A stretch of DNA of 64,000 nucleotides from Streptomyces sp. HUAS YS2 (GCF_033343995.1 NZ_CP137573.1:6543001-6607000), one strand, 5' to 3'. Positions 52,774 to 61,953 are shown, counted from the stretch's first letter. Made by a program: numbers and translations. The notes: generated by a model not told the origin, from the letters alone.

Positions 52774-53939
52774 GGCGCACTCCTGGCGGGGACGGGAAGA
52801 CGGACGGTGACGGTGGTGCCGGCGCCGGGGGCGCTGCGGATCTCGGCGGTGCCGCCGACCTCGGCGGCCCGGGCCCGCAGCCCGCGCAGCCCGTAGCCCT
52901 CGTGCGGCGCCAGCGGGTCGAAGCCGTGGCCGTCGTCCCGTACGGACAGGGTCAGCTCGTCCTCGCCGTACGCGAGCGACACGAGAACGCCCGCGCCGTC
53001 GCCCGCGTGCCGGCGGACGTTGGCCAGGGCCTCCTGGCAGGACCGCAGCGCGATCACCTCCAGAGCCGCGGGCAGGGGGTGTTCGGAGCCGGTCGCCTTG
53101 AACCGAGAGGCGTAGTAGTGCCCGGCGACCAGTCGGCGCAGTGCGTTGGGGAGCGTGGTGCCCGCCAGGTCGGCGGGCGCGCCGTGGGCGACCAGGGCCC
53201 GCGCCTCGGCCAGGTTCTGCCGGGCGGTCTCCGCCATCATCGCCAGATGGCGGCGCGCCTCCGCGGGATCGCGGTCCAGCTCCGACTGCACGGCCTGAAC
53301 CAGCATCAGCAGACTGGTGAAGCCCTGGGCGAGGGTGTCGTGGATCTCGCGGGAGAAGCGCTCACGCTCGGCCCGCGCCCCGTTCGCCGCCGACAGCCGC
53401 GCCACCTCCAGGCGGTGCGCGTCCAGTTCGGCGATGAGTGCCGCCCGCTCCTCGCTCTGGTCGACCACCCGGATGATCCAGGTCCCCAGGACCAGCGAGA
53501 AGCACAGCGAGACGACGGCGAACACCGAGTCCAGGAACACCACCCCGGCCTGCGGCCGCCACAGCAGCGCCCAGCCCACCACCGGCGCCACGTTGACGAC
53601 CGCCACCACGAGCTGCGCCGTGCGCAGCCGCAGCAGCATGAAGCACTGCGGCACGAGCGCGAAGGTGGCCAGCCGGGTCTCCCCGACCAGCAGGGCGGGC
53701 ACCAGGAACAGCAGCACCGCGCCCCCGACATGGAGCACCGCCCGGGGTCCGGCCGGCGCGAGCGCCACCATCTGCGGCCGTCCGACCAGCAGGTACCAGG
53801 GCACCTGGAGCGCGAACACGCAGGCCGCCGCGGCCCGGACCGGCCACGCCGGGTGCTCCGCGCCGAGCGCGAAGGCCAGCGTGCCCGCCCAGACCACGGC
53901 GAAGTACAGGTCCCAGTTGCGGAACGTCCGGGTGTGCAC
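52770..53939 (-). CDS. NarL-type (DesK-like) sensor histidine kinase
   Basis: A 389-aa membrane kinase with five or six N-terminal spans (residues ~10-165) and no large external loop, so it may sense membrane or drug state. The HisKA_3 phospho-acceptor lies in REIHDTLAQGFTSLL (about residue 200). The ATPase domain shows EALANVRRHAG, VRDDGHGFDP and GLRGLRARAAEVGG. GTG 53939 follows GGGAG. It overlaps the regulator and follows the permease by 29 bp. Confidence 0.92.
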   Translation of the reverse strand: MHTRTFRNWDLYFAVVWAGTLAFALGAEHPAWPVRAAAACVFALQVPWYLLVGRPQMVALAPAGPRAVLHVGGAVLLFLVPALLVGETRLATFALVPQCFMLLRLRTAQLVVAVVNVAPVVGWALLWRPQAGVVFLDSVFAVVSLCFSLVLGTWIIRVVDQSEERAALIAELDAHRLEVARLSAANGARAERERFSREIHDTLAQGFTSLLMLVQAVQSELDRDPAEARRHLAMMAETARQNLAEARALVAHGAPADLAGTTLPNALRRLVAGHYYASRFKATGSEHPLPAALEVIALRSCQEALANVRRHAGDGAGVLVSLAYGEDELTLSVRDDGHGFDPLAPHEGYGLRGLRARAAEVGGTAEIRSAPGAGTTVTVRLPVPARSAP

Positions 53940-53968
53940 GTCGGACTCCCGGGGGCCGTCCGGCCCGT

Positions 53969-54811
53969 TCAGCCGTCGTCCCGGTTCTTCCAGCGGAAGG
54001 TCAGCAGACACAGCACCAATCCTCCGACGCACCAGGCCGCCAGCACCAGGGCGATCCGCCCGAACTCCCAACTTCCCGCGGGCTCCAGGACCGCGGCGGC
54101 GTCCGGCAGGAACACCCCGCGCAGCCCCTGCACCATCCACTTCAGCGGGAACACCGCCCCGATCGTGAGCATCCAGTCCGGCAGCGCGTCCACCAGGATG
54201 TACACCCCGGAGATGAACTGCAGGACCAGGAAGGGCAGCACGACGACCGAGGTCGTGCTCTTCCCCGACCGGGGCACGCTGCTGATCGCGATGCCGAGCA
54301 GGGAACAGCCGGTCAGCCCGAGGACGAAGATCCAGCCGAACGTCAGCCAGCCGGACAGGTCCGCGGGGAGTTCGACGTCGTACAGCGTCGTGCCGAACAG
54401 CAGCAGCGCCGCGGTCTCCAGGACGCAGGTGAACAGCACCAGCCACACCTTGCCGAGGAAGTACGCGGCCGGCGGCATCGGCGTCGCCCGCAGCCGGCGC
54501 AGCACGTGCTCGTCCCGCTCGATCGCGATCGAGATGCCCAGCGACTGGAAGCTCGTCGACATGATCCCGGCAGCGATCATCGAGGCCACGTAGTGCTGCG
54601 AGGCCGTCGTGCCGGTGCCCTCCATCGCGTCGCCGAAGATCGAGGCGAACAGGAACAGGAAGACGATCGGGAAGGCGAAGGTGAACACCACCTGCTCGCG
54701 AGCCCGGAAGAACTGCCGGATCTCCTGGGCCCCCTGGTGCAGTCCGAGCGACCAGGCCCCGGGCAGCCGGGCCGCCGTCCTGTCGCCCGCGCGTTCCGTG
54801 GTGAGCGTCAT
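53969..54811 (-). CDS. ABC-2 type transporter permease
   Basis: A 280-aa membrane protein with six hydrophobic segments, starting after the amphipathic QEIRQFFRAREQVV and including FTFAFPIVFLFLFASIFG and VVVLPFLVLQFISGVYIL. The GDAMEGT-to-YVASMIAAGIMSTSF region is the external loop typical of ABC-2 drug or lipid exporters. The start overlaps the ATPase stop (ATGA), so one exporter complex is made. The substrate is not predictable. Confidence 0.92.
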   Translation of the reverse strand: MTLTTERAGDRTAARLPGAWSLGLHQGAQEIRQFFRAREQVVFTFAFPIVFLFLFASIFGDAMEGTGTTASQHYVASMIAAGIMSTSFQSLGISIAIERDEHVLRRLRATPMPPAAYFLGKVWLVLFTCVLETAALLLFGTTLYDVELPADLSGWLTFGWIFVLGLTGCSLLGIAISSVPRSGKSTTSVVVLPFLVLQFISGVYILVDALPDWMLTIGAVFPLKWMVQGLRGVFLPDAAAVLEPAGSWEFGRIALVLAAWCVGGLVLCLLTFRWKNRDDG

Positions 54812-55668
54812 CGGGCGGCCTCCTGTCCGGTGAGCCGGAGGTAGACGTCCTCCAGCGTGGGGCGGCTGACGGTCAGTCCGGGGATCTCCCCGTCGAAGCG
54901 GTGCAGCAGCTCCGCGACCGTGCGGGTCGGGGTGGCGGTCTCCTCGCTGCGCGGCGAGCCGTCCGCCTCGCGCCAGGCGACGGTCGCGCCCTCCCCGTAC
55001 CGGGCGCGCAGACCGGCCGGGGTGTCCTCCGCGACCACCCGGCCGCCGGCGACCACGGCGAGCCGGTCGGAGAGCGCCTCGGCCTCCTCCAGGTAGTGGG
55101 TGGTCAGCACGATCGTGGTGCCCTCGGCGGCGAGCCGCCTGACCAGCTCCCAGAACTGCCGCCGGGCCGCCGGGTCGAAGCCGGTGGTCGGTTCGTCGAG
55201 CAGCACCAGCTCCGGACCGCCGATCACACCGAGCGCCACGTCGAGCCGGCGGCGCTGACCGCCGGAGAGCGTCCGCACCCGGCTGGACGCCTTCTTCTCC
55301 AGGCCGACGAGCGCGATCACCTCGGCCGGGTCGCGCGGCCGCGGGTAGTAGCGGGCGAACTGGGTCACGGTCTCCCGCACCGTCAGCTCGGCAGGAGGGG
55401 ACTCGTCCTGCCAGACCACCCCGATCCGGGAGCGCCAGAGCCGGTCGCCGGTGGCGGGGTCGGCGCCGAGCACCGACACCTCGCCGGCGTCCCGGGAGCG
55501 GTGCCCCTGGAGGATGCCCACCGTGGTGCTCTTGCCCGCCCCGTTGGGGCCGAGGACGCCGAAGACCTCGCCGTACCGGATGTCCAGGTCGAGCCCGTCG
55601 ACGGCGGCGATCTCGCCGTACCGCTTGCGAAGTCCACGGACGCGTACCGCGGTTCCTGTGTTCGTCAT
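54808..55668 (-). CDS. ABC transporter ATP-binding protein (DrrA-like)
   Basis: A 286-aa ATPase with Walker A GPNGAGKST (40-48), Q-loop VVWQDE, signature LSGGQRRRLDVALG, Walker B LVLLDEPTTGFD and H-loop TTHYLEEAE. The C-terminal ~60 residues (RTVAELLHRFDGEIPGLTV, PTLEDVYLRLTG) match drug-resistance-type exporters. First gene of a four-gene minus-strand operon (ATPase, permease, kinase, regulator), resembling Bce/Lia-like stress or antibiotic response modules. Confidence 0.94.
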   Translation of the reverse strand: MTNTGTAVRVRGLRKRYGEIAAVDGLDLDIRYGEVFGVLGPNGAGKSTTVGILQGHRSRDAGEVSVLGADPATGDRLWRSRIGVVWQDESPPAELTVRETVTQFARYYPRPRDPAEVIALVGLEKKASSRVRTLSGGQRRRLDVALGVIGGPELVLLDEPTTGFDPAARRQFWELVRRLAAEGTTIVLTTHYLEEAEALSDRLAVVAGGRVVAEDTPAGLRARYGEGATVAWREADGSPRSEETATPTRTVAELLHRFDGEIPGLTVSRPTLEDVYLRLTGQEAAR

Positions 55669-55804
55669 GACCAGAGCGTCCTGCGGAGGCCCGGCCTCCA
55701 CGACCGTCGGCCGGTCGTCCTTATGTCCATCGAACGGTGGACAGAGGGCGTGGTACGGCAGAATGACCATGCCCATCCGCCCGCGACGACCATGGAACGG
55801 CGAA

Positions 55805-56428
55805 ATGACGAGTGCAGCGCTGGACGACACGTCGTCCAAGGGGGACTCCGGGACGATCGGCGCGAGCCGGGCCTTCGCCTGGATGCTGGTGATCACCGGC
55901 GCGGCCGGTCTGCTGGCCGCGTGGGTCATCACGCTCGACAAGTTCAAGCTGCTCGAGGACCCGAACTTCACGCCGGGCTGCAGCCTCAACCCGGTCGTCT
56001 CCTGCGGCAGCATCATGAAGAGCGAGCAGGCCTCGGCCTTCGGCTTCCCCAACCCGATGCTCGGCCTCGTCACCTACGGCATGGTGATCGCGATCGGCGT
56101 CGCCCTGCTCGCCGGCGCCCGCTACCGCCGCTGGTACTGGCTCGGCCTCAACGCCGGCACGTTGTTCGGCGTCGGGTTCTGCGCCTGGCTGATGTACCAG
56201 TCGCTGTACGAGATCAACGCGCTCTGCCTGTGGTGCTGCCTGGCGTGGGTCGCCACCATCGTCATGTTCTGGTACGTGACCTCGCAGAACGTCCGCTCCG
56301 GCGTCATTCCCGCCCCGGGCGCCCTGAAGACCTTCTTCGAGGAGTTCACCTGGGTCCTGCCGGTGCTGCACATCGGCATCATCGGCATGCTGATCCTGAC
56401 CCGCTGGTGGGACTTCTGGACGAGCTGA
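55805..56428 (+). CDS. vitamin K epoxide reductase (VKOR) family protein
   Basis: A 207-aa membrane protein with four or five spans. The loop cysteines C59 and C67 (GCSLNPVVSC) and the active CxxC (C141, C144 in CLWC) form the VKOR electron relay. In actinobacteria VKOR replaces DsbB and re-oxidises DsbA-like proteins using menaquinone. The start is taken at ATG 55805. Upstream is the divergent ABC operon, downstream rarA at 34 bp. Confidence 0.92.
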   Translation: MTSAALDDTSSKGDSGTIGASRAFAWMLVITGAAGLLAAWVITLDKFKLLEDPNFTPGCSLNPVVSCGSIMKSEQASAFGFPNPMLGLVTYGMVIAIGVALLAGARYRRWYWLGLNAGTLFGVGFCAWLMYQSLYEINALCLWCCLAWVATIVMFWYVTSQNVRSGVIPAPGALKTFFEEFTWVLPVLHIGIIGMLILTRWWDFWTS

Positions 56429-56450
56429 CCGGGCTGTCGGTGGCGTGACC

Positions 56451-56463
56451 TAGGCTTCTTGCG
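56451..56463 (+). promoter_or_regulatory. leaderless -10 of rarA
   Basis: TAGGCT (56451-56456) is six bases before GTG 56463, within the short gap after VKOR. No Shine-Dalgarno is present. Confidence 0.5.
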
Positions 56464-57818
56464 TGGAGCCCGACCTCTTTACCGCCGCCGCCGAAGAACG
56501 CCAGGAGAAGGATCCGGCCAGCAGCCCGCTGGCCGTCCGGATGCGCCCGCGCACCCTCGACGAGGTCGTGGGCCAGCAGCACCTGCTCAAGCCGGGCTCG
56601 CCGCTGCGGCGGCTCGTGGGGGAGGGCGACGGAGGCCCGGCCGGGGCCTCCTCGGTGATCCTCTGGGGCCCGCCCGGCATCGGCAAGACCACCCTCGCGT
56701 ACGTCGTCTCCAAGGCGACGAACAAGCGGTTCGTGGAGCTCTCCGCGATCACCTCCGGGGTCAAGGAGGTCCGCGCGGTCATCGACGGCGCCCGCCGCGC
56801 GGCCGGCGGCTACGGCAAGGAGACCGTCCTCTTCCTCGACGAGATCCACCGCTTCAGCAAGGCCCAGCAGGATTCGCTGCTGCCCGCCGTGGAGAACCGC
56901 TGGGTCACCCTCATCGCCGCGACCACGGAGAACCCGTACTTCTCCGTCATCTCGCCGCTCCTGTCCCGCTCCCTGCTGCTCACCCTCGAACCGCTCACCG
57001 ACGACGACCTGCGCGATCTGCTCAAGCGGGCGCTCACCGAGGACCGAGGTCTCGGCGGCGCCGTCACGCTCCCCGAGGACGCCGAGGCGCACCTGCTGCG
57101 GATCGCCGGCGGCGACGCGCGCCGGGCGCTGACCGCCCTGGAGGCGGCGGCCGGCGCGGCCATCGCCAAGGGCGAGCCGGAGATCACGCTCGCCACGCTC
57201 GAGGAGACCGTCGACCGCGCGGCGGTGAAGTACGACCGGGACGGCGACCAGCACTACGACGTGGCCAGCGCCCTGATCAAGTCCATCCGCGGCTCGGACG
57301 TGGACGCGGCCCTGCACTACCTGGCCCGGATGATCGAGGCGGGGGAGGACCCCCGGTTCATCGCCCGGCGGCTGATGATCTCGGCCAGCGAGGACATCGG
57401 CCTCGCCGACCCGAACGCGCTGCCGATCGCCGTCGCCGCCGCCCAGGCCGTCGCCATGATCGGCTTCCCCGAGGCGGCCCTGACGCTCAGCCACGCCACC
57501 ATCGCACTGGCCCTGGCCCCCAAGTCCAACGCGGCGACGACCGCGATCTTCGCCGCCCAGGCGGACGTGCGCAACGGCCTCGCCGGACCGGTACCGCCGC
57601 ATCTGCGCGACGGCCACTACAAGGGCGCCGCCAAGCTCGGCCACGCCCAGGGCTACGTCTACCCGCATGACGTCCCCGGCGGCATCGCGGCCCAGCAGTA
57701 CGCGCCCGACGCGGTGCACGGCCGGCGGTACTACGAACCCACGCGGTACGGCGCAGAGGCCCGCTACGCCGACGTGGTCGAGAAGGTCCGCGAGCGGCTG
57801 CGCGGCGAGGGCGGCTGA
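56463..57818 (+). CDS. rarA: replication-associated recombination ATPase RarA (MgsA)
   Basis: A 451-aa AAA+ clamp-loader-like protein acting at stalled forks. Walker A GPPGIGKTT (69-77), Walker B LFLDEIHRF, sensor IAATTENPYF, and the C-terminal tetramerisation region with ARRLMISASEDIGLADP and GHYKGAAKLGHAQGYVYPHD are visible. The start is GTG 56463. Neighbours alaS and rpsD follow the usual actinobacterial order. Confidence 0.94.
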   Translation: MEPDLFTAAAEERQEKDPASSPLAVRMRPRTLDEVVGQQHLLKPGSPLRRLVGEGDGGPAGASSVILWGPPGIGKTTLAYVVSKATNKRFVELSAITSGVKEVRAVIDGARRAAGGYGKETVLFLDEIHRFSKAQQDSLLPAVENRWVTLIAATTENPYFSVISPLLSRSLLLTLEPLTDDDLRDLLKRALTEDRGLGGAVTLPEDAEAHLLRIAGGDARRALTALEAAAGAAIAKGEPEITLATLEETVDRAAVKYDRDGDQHYDVASALIKSIRGSDVDAALHYLARMIEAGEDPRFIARRLMISASEDIGLADPNALPIAVAAAQAVAMIGFPEAALTLSHATIALALAPKSNAATTAIFAAQADVRNGLAGPVPPHLRDGHYKGAAKLGHAQGYVYPHDVPGGIAAQQYAPDAVHGRRYYEPTRYGAEARYADVVEKVRERLRGEGG

Positions 57819-58200
57819 CGACGCCCCCGCCCGGGGCTCCGCCCGACCGCCCGCCCGGGGCCGGTGCACGGGGGCCCGGCCGACCCGGTACACTCCTGTG
57901 GAGTGCTGCGTCCCGTGTCCGACTCCGGTCGGCGCCACCAGGCGGGACAGACAGCCGGAGCCCCGCTCTCGGGCGGGATCTCCAGGAGCGTCGCGCACCT
58001 TCGAAGGTGTCGCGGGCAACCCATCACCACCCGGATTCCCGGGAGCGGCGGTGGGTCGTTCGCGTGCTGCACGTACGTGCCCAGACCAGGGAGCGGCTGC
58101 CCGGCAAGGTCCTCACGGACCCGACGGGTTTCCCCGGCTGCGGATGCGACCTCCCCTAACCCTGGTGAAGCCGTATTCGTACAGATAGAGAGGTTGGTTC
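57819..58200 (+). promoter_or_regulatory. rpsD promoter and long 5' leader
   Basis: A 382-bp stretch without a gene. TACACT at 57889-57894 is a good -10, giving a leader of about 300 nt. The leader contains stem-loops: CACCTTCGAAGGTG with flanking CGCG pairs (57992-58014) and several GC-rich arms between 58020 and 58140. The rpsD ribosome site AGAGAGG precedes ATG 58201. S4 represses its own operon in other bacteria; this leader may do the same, but no consensus was recognised. Confidence 0.4.
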
Positions 58201-58815
58201 ATGGCGAACCAGTCCCGTCCCAAGGTCAAGAAGTCGCGTGCCCTCGGCATCGCGCTGACCCCGAAGGCCGTCAAGTACTTCGAGGCCCGCCCCTACCCGC
58301 CGGGCGAGCACGGCCGTGGCCGCAAGCAGAACTCGGACTACAAGGTCCGTCTGCTCGAGAAGCAGCGTCTGCGCGCCCAGTACGACATCAGCGAGCGCCA
58401 GATGGCGCGCGCCTACGACCGCGCCAAGAAGGCCGAGGGCAAGACGGGCGAGGCGCTGGTCGTCGAGCTCGAGCGTCGCCTCGACGCCCTGGTCCTGCGT
58501 TCGGGCATCGCCCGCACCATCTACCAGGCCCGCCAGATGGTCGTCCACGGCCACATCCAGGTCAACGGCACCAAGGTCGACAAGCCGTCGTTCCGTGTCC
58601 GTCCCGACGACGTCGTGATGGTCCGCGAGCGCAGCCGCACCAAGCCGCTGTTCGAGGTCGCTCGCGAGGGTGGCTTCGCCGCCGAGGGTGAGACCCCGCG
58701 CTACCTCCAGGTCAACCTGAAGGCCCTGGCCTTCCGCCTGGACCGCGACCCGAACCGCAAGGAGATCCCGGTCATCTGCGACGAGCAGCTGGTCGTCGAG
58801 TACTACGCCCGCTGA
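58201..58815 (+). CDS. rpsD: 30S ribosomal protein S4
   Basis: A 204-aa primary 16S rRNA-binding protein. The N-terminus MANQSRPKVKKSRALG is followed by the S4 domain (LERRLDALVLRSGIARTIYQARQMVVHGHIQVNG). The N-terminal part lacks the four-cysteine zinc motif (C- form, with RPYPPGEHGRGRKQNSDYKV). Streptomyces often carry this non-zinc S4. It is encoded alone, away from the alpha operon. Confidence 0.97.
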   Translation: MANQSRPKVKKSRALGIALTPKAVKYFEARPYPPGEHGRGRKQNSDYKVRLLEKQRLRAQYDISERQMARAYDRAKKAEGKTGEALVVELERRLDALVLRSGIARTIYQARQMVVHGHIQVNGTKVDKPSFRVRPDDVVMVRERSRTKPLFEVAREGGFAAEGETPRYLQVNLKALAFRLDRDPNRKEIPVICDEQLVVEYYAR

Positions 58816-58852
58816 TCTCCCTCAGCCGAGCGCAGTACCACCTCCGCGGTGT

Positions 58853-61021
58853 TCAGCCCGCCGCTTCCCCACCCTTCCCGGTGGGGGAGCCGGCGGGCTT
58901 CCGCGTCTCCGGGACCCCGGTACGGAACGGGCGCGGCGTCCGCGTCCCCGGCACGCCGACGGCCGGCCTCCGCCGCCCGGCAAGCGCCCGGTCCACCGCC
59001 TCGTCCAGCGACAGCGCCCGCCCCTCCCGCACCGACGCCTCGTACCGCTCCGGCCCCAGCAGCTCGCCCGCCTGCCGCTCGCACAGCTCCCGCGGCCCGC
59101 TGAAGTAGCCCGAGCCGAACAGCGGCAGCCCGACCGAGGCCCACACCGGGGCCGCCGCGCCCTGCAGCACCGCCGCCTCCGCCGGATCGCCCTCGCTCGC
59201 CGTCACCAGCGCCAGCAGCTCGATCGCCAGCACCAGACCGACCATGTCGTGGAAGACGTGGTCGATCGTGATGCACTCCGCGAGCAGCCCGCGCGCCTCG
59301 GCGTGATCGCCGCGCGTCCAGGCCGCGTACGCCAGCACGTACAGCGCGTAAGCCTTCGTCCACCGCTCGCCGCGCTCCTCGCAGACCTCCCGCACCTCGG
59401 CGACCAGCGCCACCGCGCCCTCCAGATCACCCTGGAAGATCCGCGTCATCGCCAGCTCGACCTGGCCCATGAGCACGTTGCTGTTGAGCTCGCCCAACTC
59501 CCGGTACGCGTCGAGGGCCCGCCGGATCAGGTCCTCGGCCCGCGGCATGTCGTCCGAGAGCAGCGCCAGACAGCCCATCCGGTGCGTCGCGTAAGCCTCG
59601 GCGACCCGGTCGCCCGCCTGTCGCGCCCGGTCCCCGCACTCGTGCAGCGCCGCCACCGCCGCCGTGTCGTCGCCCTGCAGGATCGCCACGTAGCCCAGCA
59701 CCCACAGCGGCTTCAGCCGCGGGTCGTGGTGCCCGTGCGGCCCGGGCCGCTCCGGCTCCGTCGCCAGCGCCCGGTCCAGCCAGTGCCGGCCCTCCGCCAG
59801 CCGGCCGCAGCCCGCCCAGTAGAACCACAGCGTGCCCGCCAGGTGCAGCGCCAGATGCGCGTCGTCCGGCTGCTCCAGACACAGCTCCAGCGCCGCCCGC
59901 AGATTCGGCAGCGCCGCGTCCGTGGCCGCCGCCACCTCCGCCTGCCGCGGACTGAACCACTCCAGCTCGCACCAGGTCGCCAGGCCCATGTACCAGTCAC
60001 GGTGCCGCCGCCGCATCCGCGCGGTGTCCTCCAGCGAGGCCAGCCACTCCGCCCCGTACGCGGCCACCGTGTCCAGCATCCGGAACCGCGGGCCCGCCGG
60101 GGTGTCCTCGCGCAGCACCAGCGACTGGGCGAGCAGCCCGCCCAGTACGTCGAGCACCCGCTCCGGCGGCAGGTCCGCGCTCCCGCACACGTACTCCGTC
60201 GCCTCCAGGTCGAAGGGCCCGGCGAACACGGAGAGCCGCGCCCAGAGCAGCCGCTCCTCGGGCGTGCACAGCTCGTGGCTCCAGCCGATCGCCGTCCGCA
60301 GCGTCTGATGCCGGGGCAGCGCGCCCCGCGCCCCGTCCGTCAGCAGCCGGAACCGGTCGTCCAGCCGGTGCAGCACCTGCTCCACGGTCAGCAGCGGCAG
60401 CCGTCCGGCGGCCAGCTCCAACGCCAGCGGGATCCCGTCGAGCCGACGGCACAGTTCGAGCACCGCGGCCCCCGGTGCCGCGGGCGCCGCGGACCCCGAT
60501 GCCGCCGCCGCCCGCGCCCCGAACAGCTCGACCGCGTCCCCGTCGGTCATCGGCGCCAGCGTGAACACCGCCTCGCCGTCCACCCGCAGCGGCCTGCGCC
60601 CCACCGCCAGCACGGTCAGCCCCGGCGCCCGGCCCAGCAGCTCCCGCAGCAGCGGCGCGCACTCCTCCACCAGATGCTCGAAGCCGTCGACGACCAGCAG
60701 CAGCCGCAGCCCGGCGAGATGCTCGGCCAGCATCGTGCGCGGCGAGCGCGTGGTGTGGTCCGTCAGCCCCAACGCCTCGGCCAGCGCGTGCTCCAGCACC
60801 GCCGGGTCGCGCAGCGCCGAGAGGTCGGCCAGCCGCACCCCGTCGACGTAGCGTTTCTCCGCCGCGGCTGCGCAGCGCAGCGCCAGCCGGGTCTTGCCCA
60901 CCCCGCCCACTCCGACCACGGTGACCAGGCGGAACTCCTCAAGGAGCCGCCCCAGTTCGTCCCGCTCGCCGGCCCGGCCCACGAACCGGTTGAGCTCCGC
61001 CGGGAGATTGCTCCGTCGCAT
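58853..61021 (-). CDS. STAND/NB-ARC ATPase with TPR repeats
   Basis: A 722-aa signal-transduction-type ATPase. The N-terminal FVGRAGERDELGRLL motif and P-loop GVGGVGKTR (37-45) are followed by Walker B LLLVVDGFEHL, GIPLALELAAGRL (GLPL-like) and a winged-helix region. Residues ~395-680 are helical TPR-like repeats. Related AfsR/SARP and LuxR-type proteins have a DNA-binding domain, but none is seen here at either end. The C-terminus is Pro/Arg-rich. The minus-strand promoter TTGTAC-18-TACGCT lies nine bases before ATG 61021. The trigger and output are unknown. Confidence 0.85.
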   Translation of the reverse strand: MRRSNLPAELNRFVGRAGERDELGRLLEEFRLVTVVGVGGVGKTRLALRCAAAAEKRYVDGVRLADLSALRDPAVLEHALAEALGLTDHTTRSPRTMLAEHLAGLRLLLVVDGFEHLVEECAPLLRELLGRAPGLTVLAVGRRPLRVDGEAVFTLAPMTDGDAVELFGARAAAASGSAAPAAPGAAVLELCRRLDGIPLALELAAGRLPLLTVEQVLHRLDDRFRLLTDGARGALPRHQTLRTAIGWSHELCTPEERLLWARLSVFAGPFDLEATEYVCGSADLPPERVLDVLGGLLAQSLVLREDTPAGPRFRMLDTVAAYGAEWLASLEDTARMRRRHRDWYMGLATWCELEWFSPRQAEVAAATDAALPNLRAALELCLEQPDDAHLALHLAGTLWFYWAGCGRLAEGRHWLDRALATEPERPGPHGHHDPRLKPLWVLGYVAILQGDDTAAVAALHECGDRARQAGDRVAEAYATHRMGCLALLSDDMPRAEDLIRRALDAYRELGELNSNVLMGQVELAMTRIFQGDLEGAVALVAEVREVCEERGERWTKAYALYVLAYAAWTRGDHAEARGLLAECITIDHVFHDMVGLVLAIELLALVTASEGDPAEAAVLQGAAAPVWASVGLPLFGSGYFSGPRELCERQAGELLGPERYEASVREGRALSLDEAVDRALAGRRRPAVGVPGTRTPRPFRTGVPETRKPAGSPTGKGGEAAG
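58855..58899. terminator. rpsD terminator within the end of the STAND gene
   Basis: AGCCCGCCG-CTTCCCCACC pairs with GGTGGGGGAG-CCGGCGGGCT around CTTCCC, with only one unpaired base and a G-U pair. It lies 40 bp past the rpsD stop and overlaps the 3' codons of the convergent gene. Confidence 0.75.
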
Positions 61022-61189
61022 GGGACACGGAGCGTACCCATCCGCACGCACTCCGTACAATCGGTTCGCAGATCCCCGGGTTCCGGGCCCCGCACCGGCG
61101 GTAATGCGGTACGGGGAGATACCCCGGGCGCGATAGGGTCGGAGAACGACTTTTCGCAAGGGCCCAACGACAGCAGAGAGCGGTGCAGC

Positions 61190-61633
61190 GTGACCGGTGG
61201 AGAGGTTGCCGGGATCCTGGTGGCCGTGTTCTGGGCGATTCTCGTCTCCTTCCTCGCCGTGGTGCTGGTGAGGCTGGCACAGACGCTCAGGGCGACCACC
61301 AAGCTCGTGGCGGACGTGACCGAGCAGGCGGTTCCGCTGCTGGCCGACGCCTCCGCGACGGTCCGCTCGGCACAGACCCAGCTCGACCGGGTCGACGCCA
61401 TCGCCTCCGACGTCCAGGAGGTCACCTCCAACGCGTCGGCGCTCTCCACGACCGTCGCCTCCACGTTCGGCGGCCCGCTCGTCAAGGTCGCGGCCTTCGG
61501 CTACGGCGTCCGCCGGGCGCTCGGCCGCTCGCGCGACGAACAGCCCCGCGAGGAGCGGAGCGAGCGGACCCGCCGCACTGTGATCGTCGGCCGTACCGTG
61601 CCGTCCGCGCGACGCCGGAAGCAGAAGGGCTGA
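61190..61633 (+). CDS. DUF948-type membrane-anchored protein
   Basis: A 147-aa protein: an N-terminal helix (AGILVAVFWAILVSFLAVVLV), then an amphipathic helical rod with heptad-like pattern (LRATTKLVADVTEQAVPLLA, RVDAIASDVQEVTSNASALS), and a basic tail. The pattern matches DUF948. Function unknown; similar proteins are linked to cell-envelope stress in other bacteria. The start is GTG 61190. The next gene starts five bases after its stop. Confidence 0.85.
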   Translation: MTGGEVAGILVAVFWAILVSFLAVVLVRLAQTLRATTKLVADVTEQAVPLLADASATVRSAQTQLDRVDAIASDVQEVTSNASALSTTVASTFGGPLVKVAAFGYGVRRALGRSRDEQPREERSERTRRTVIVGRTVPSARRRKQKG

Positions 61634-61638
61634 GCACC

Positions 61639-61953
61639 ATGTTCCGCCGCACGTTCTGGTTCACCGCCGGCGCAGCCGCCGGCGTCTGGGCCACCACGAA
61701 GGTCAACCGCAAGCTCAAGCAGCTGACCCCCGAGAGCCTTGCCGCGCAGGCGGCGAACAAGGCGATCGAGACCGGACACCGACTCAAGGACTTCGCCCTC
61801 GACGTCCGGGACGGCATGGTCCAGCGCGAGGCCGAACTCGGCGACGCGCTCGGCCTGGAGGCCCCGGTCGAACAGGACCGCGCACTTCCCGCGCAGCGCC
61901 GCCTGGCTGCTCTTCCCCACAAGCACTCGTACAACCGGAATGAGGACTACTGA
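61639..61953 (+). CDS. small conserved protein before alaS (DUF6167-like)
   Basis: A 104-aa protein with an N-terminal hydrophobic segment (FRRTFWFTAGAAAGVWATT) followed by a helical, charged region (KVNRKLKQLTPESLAAQAA, DFALDVRDGMVQREAELGD). No known domain function. Its stop overlaps the alaS start (TGATG), so it is translationally coupled with the synthetase; this order is common in Streptomyces. Confidence 0.8.
   Translation: MFRRTFWFTAGAAAGVWATTKVNRKLKQLTPESLAAQAANKAIETGHRLKDFALDVRDGMVQREAELGDALGLEAPVEQDRALPAQRRLAALPHKHSYNRNEDY

Noticed and set aside
52147..55668. Antibiotic biosynthesis cluster fragment around the ABC/two-component genes
   Set aside because: No biosynthetic enzymes are nearby; the four genes form a self-contained exporter and sensor operon between housekeeping genes.
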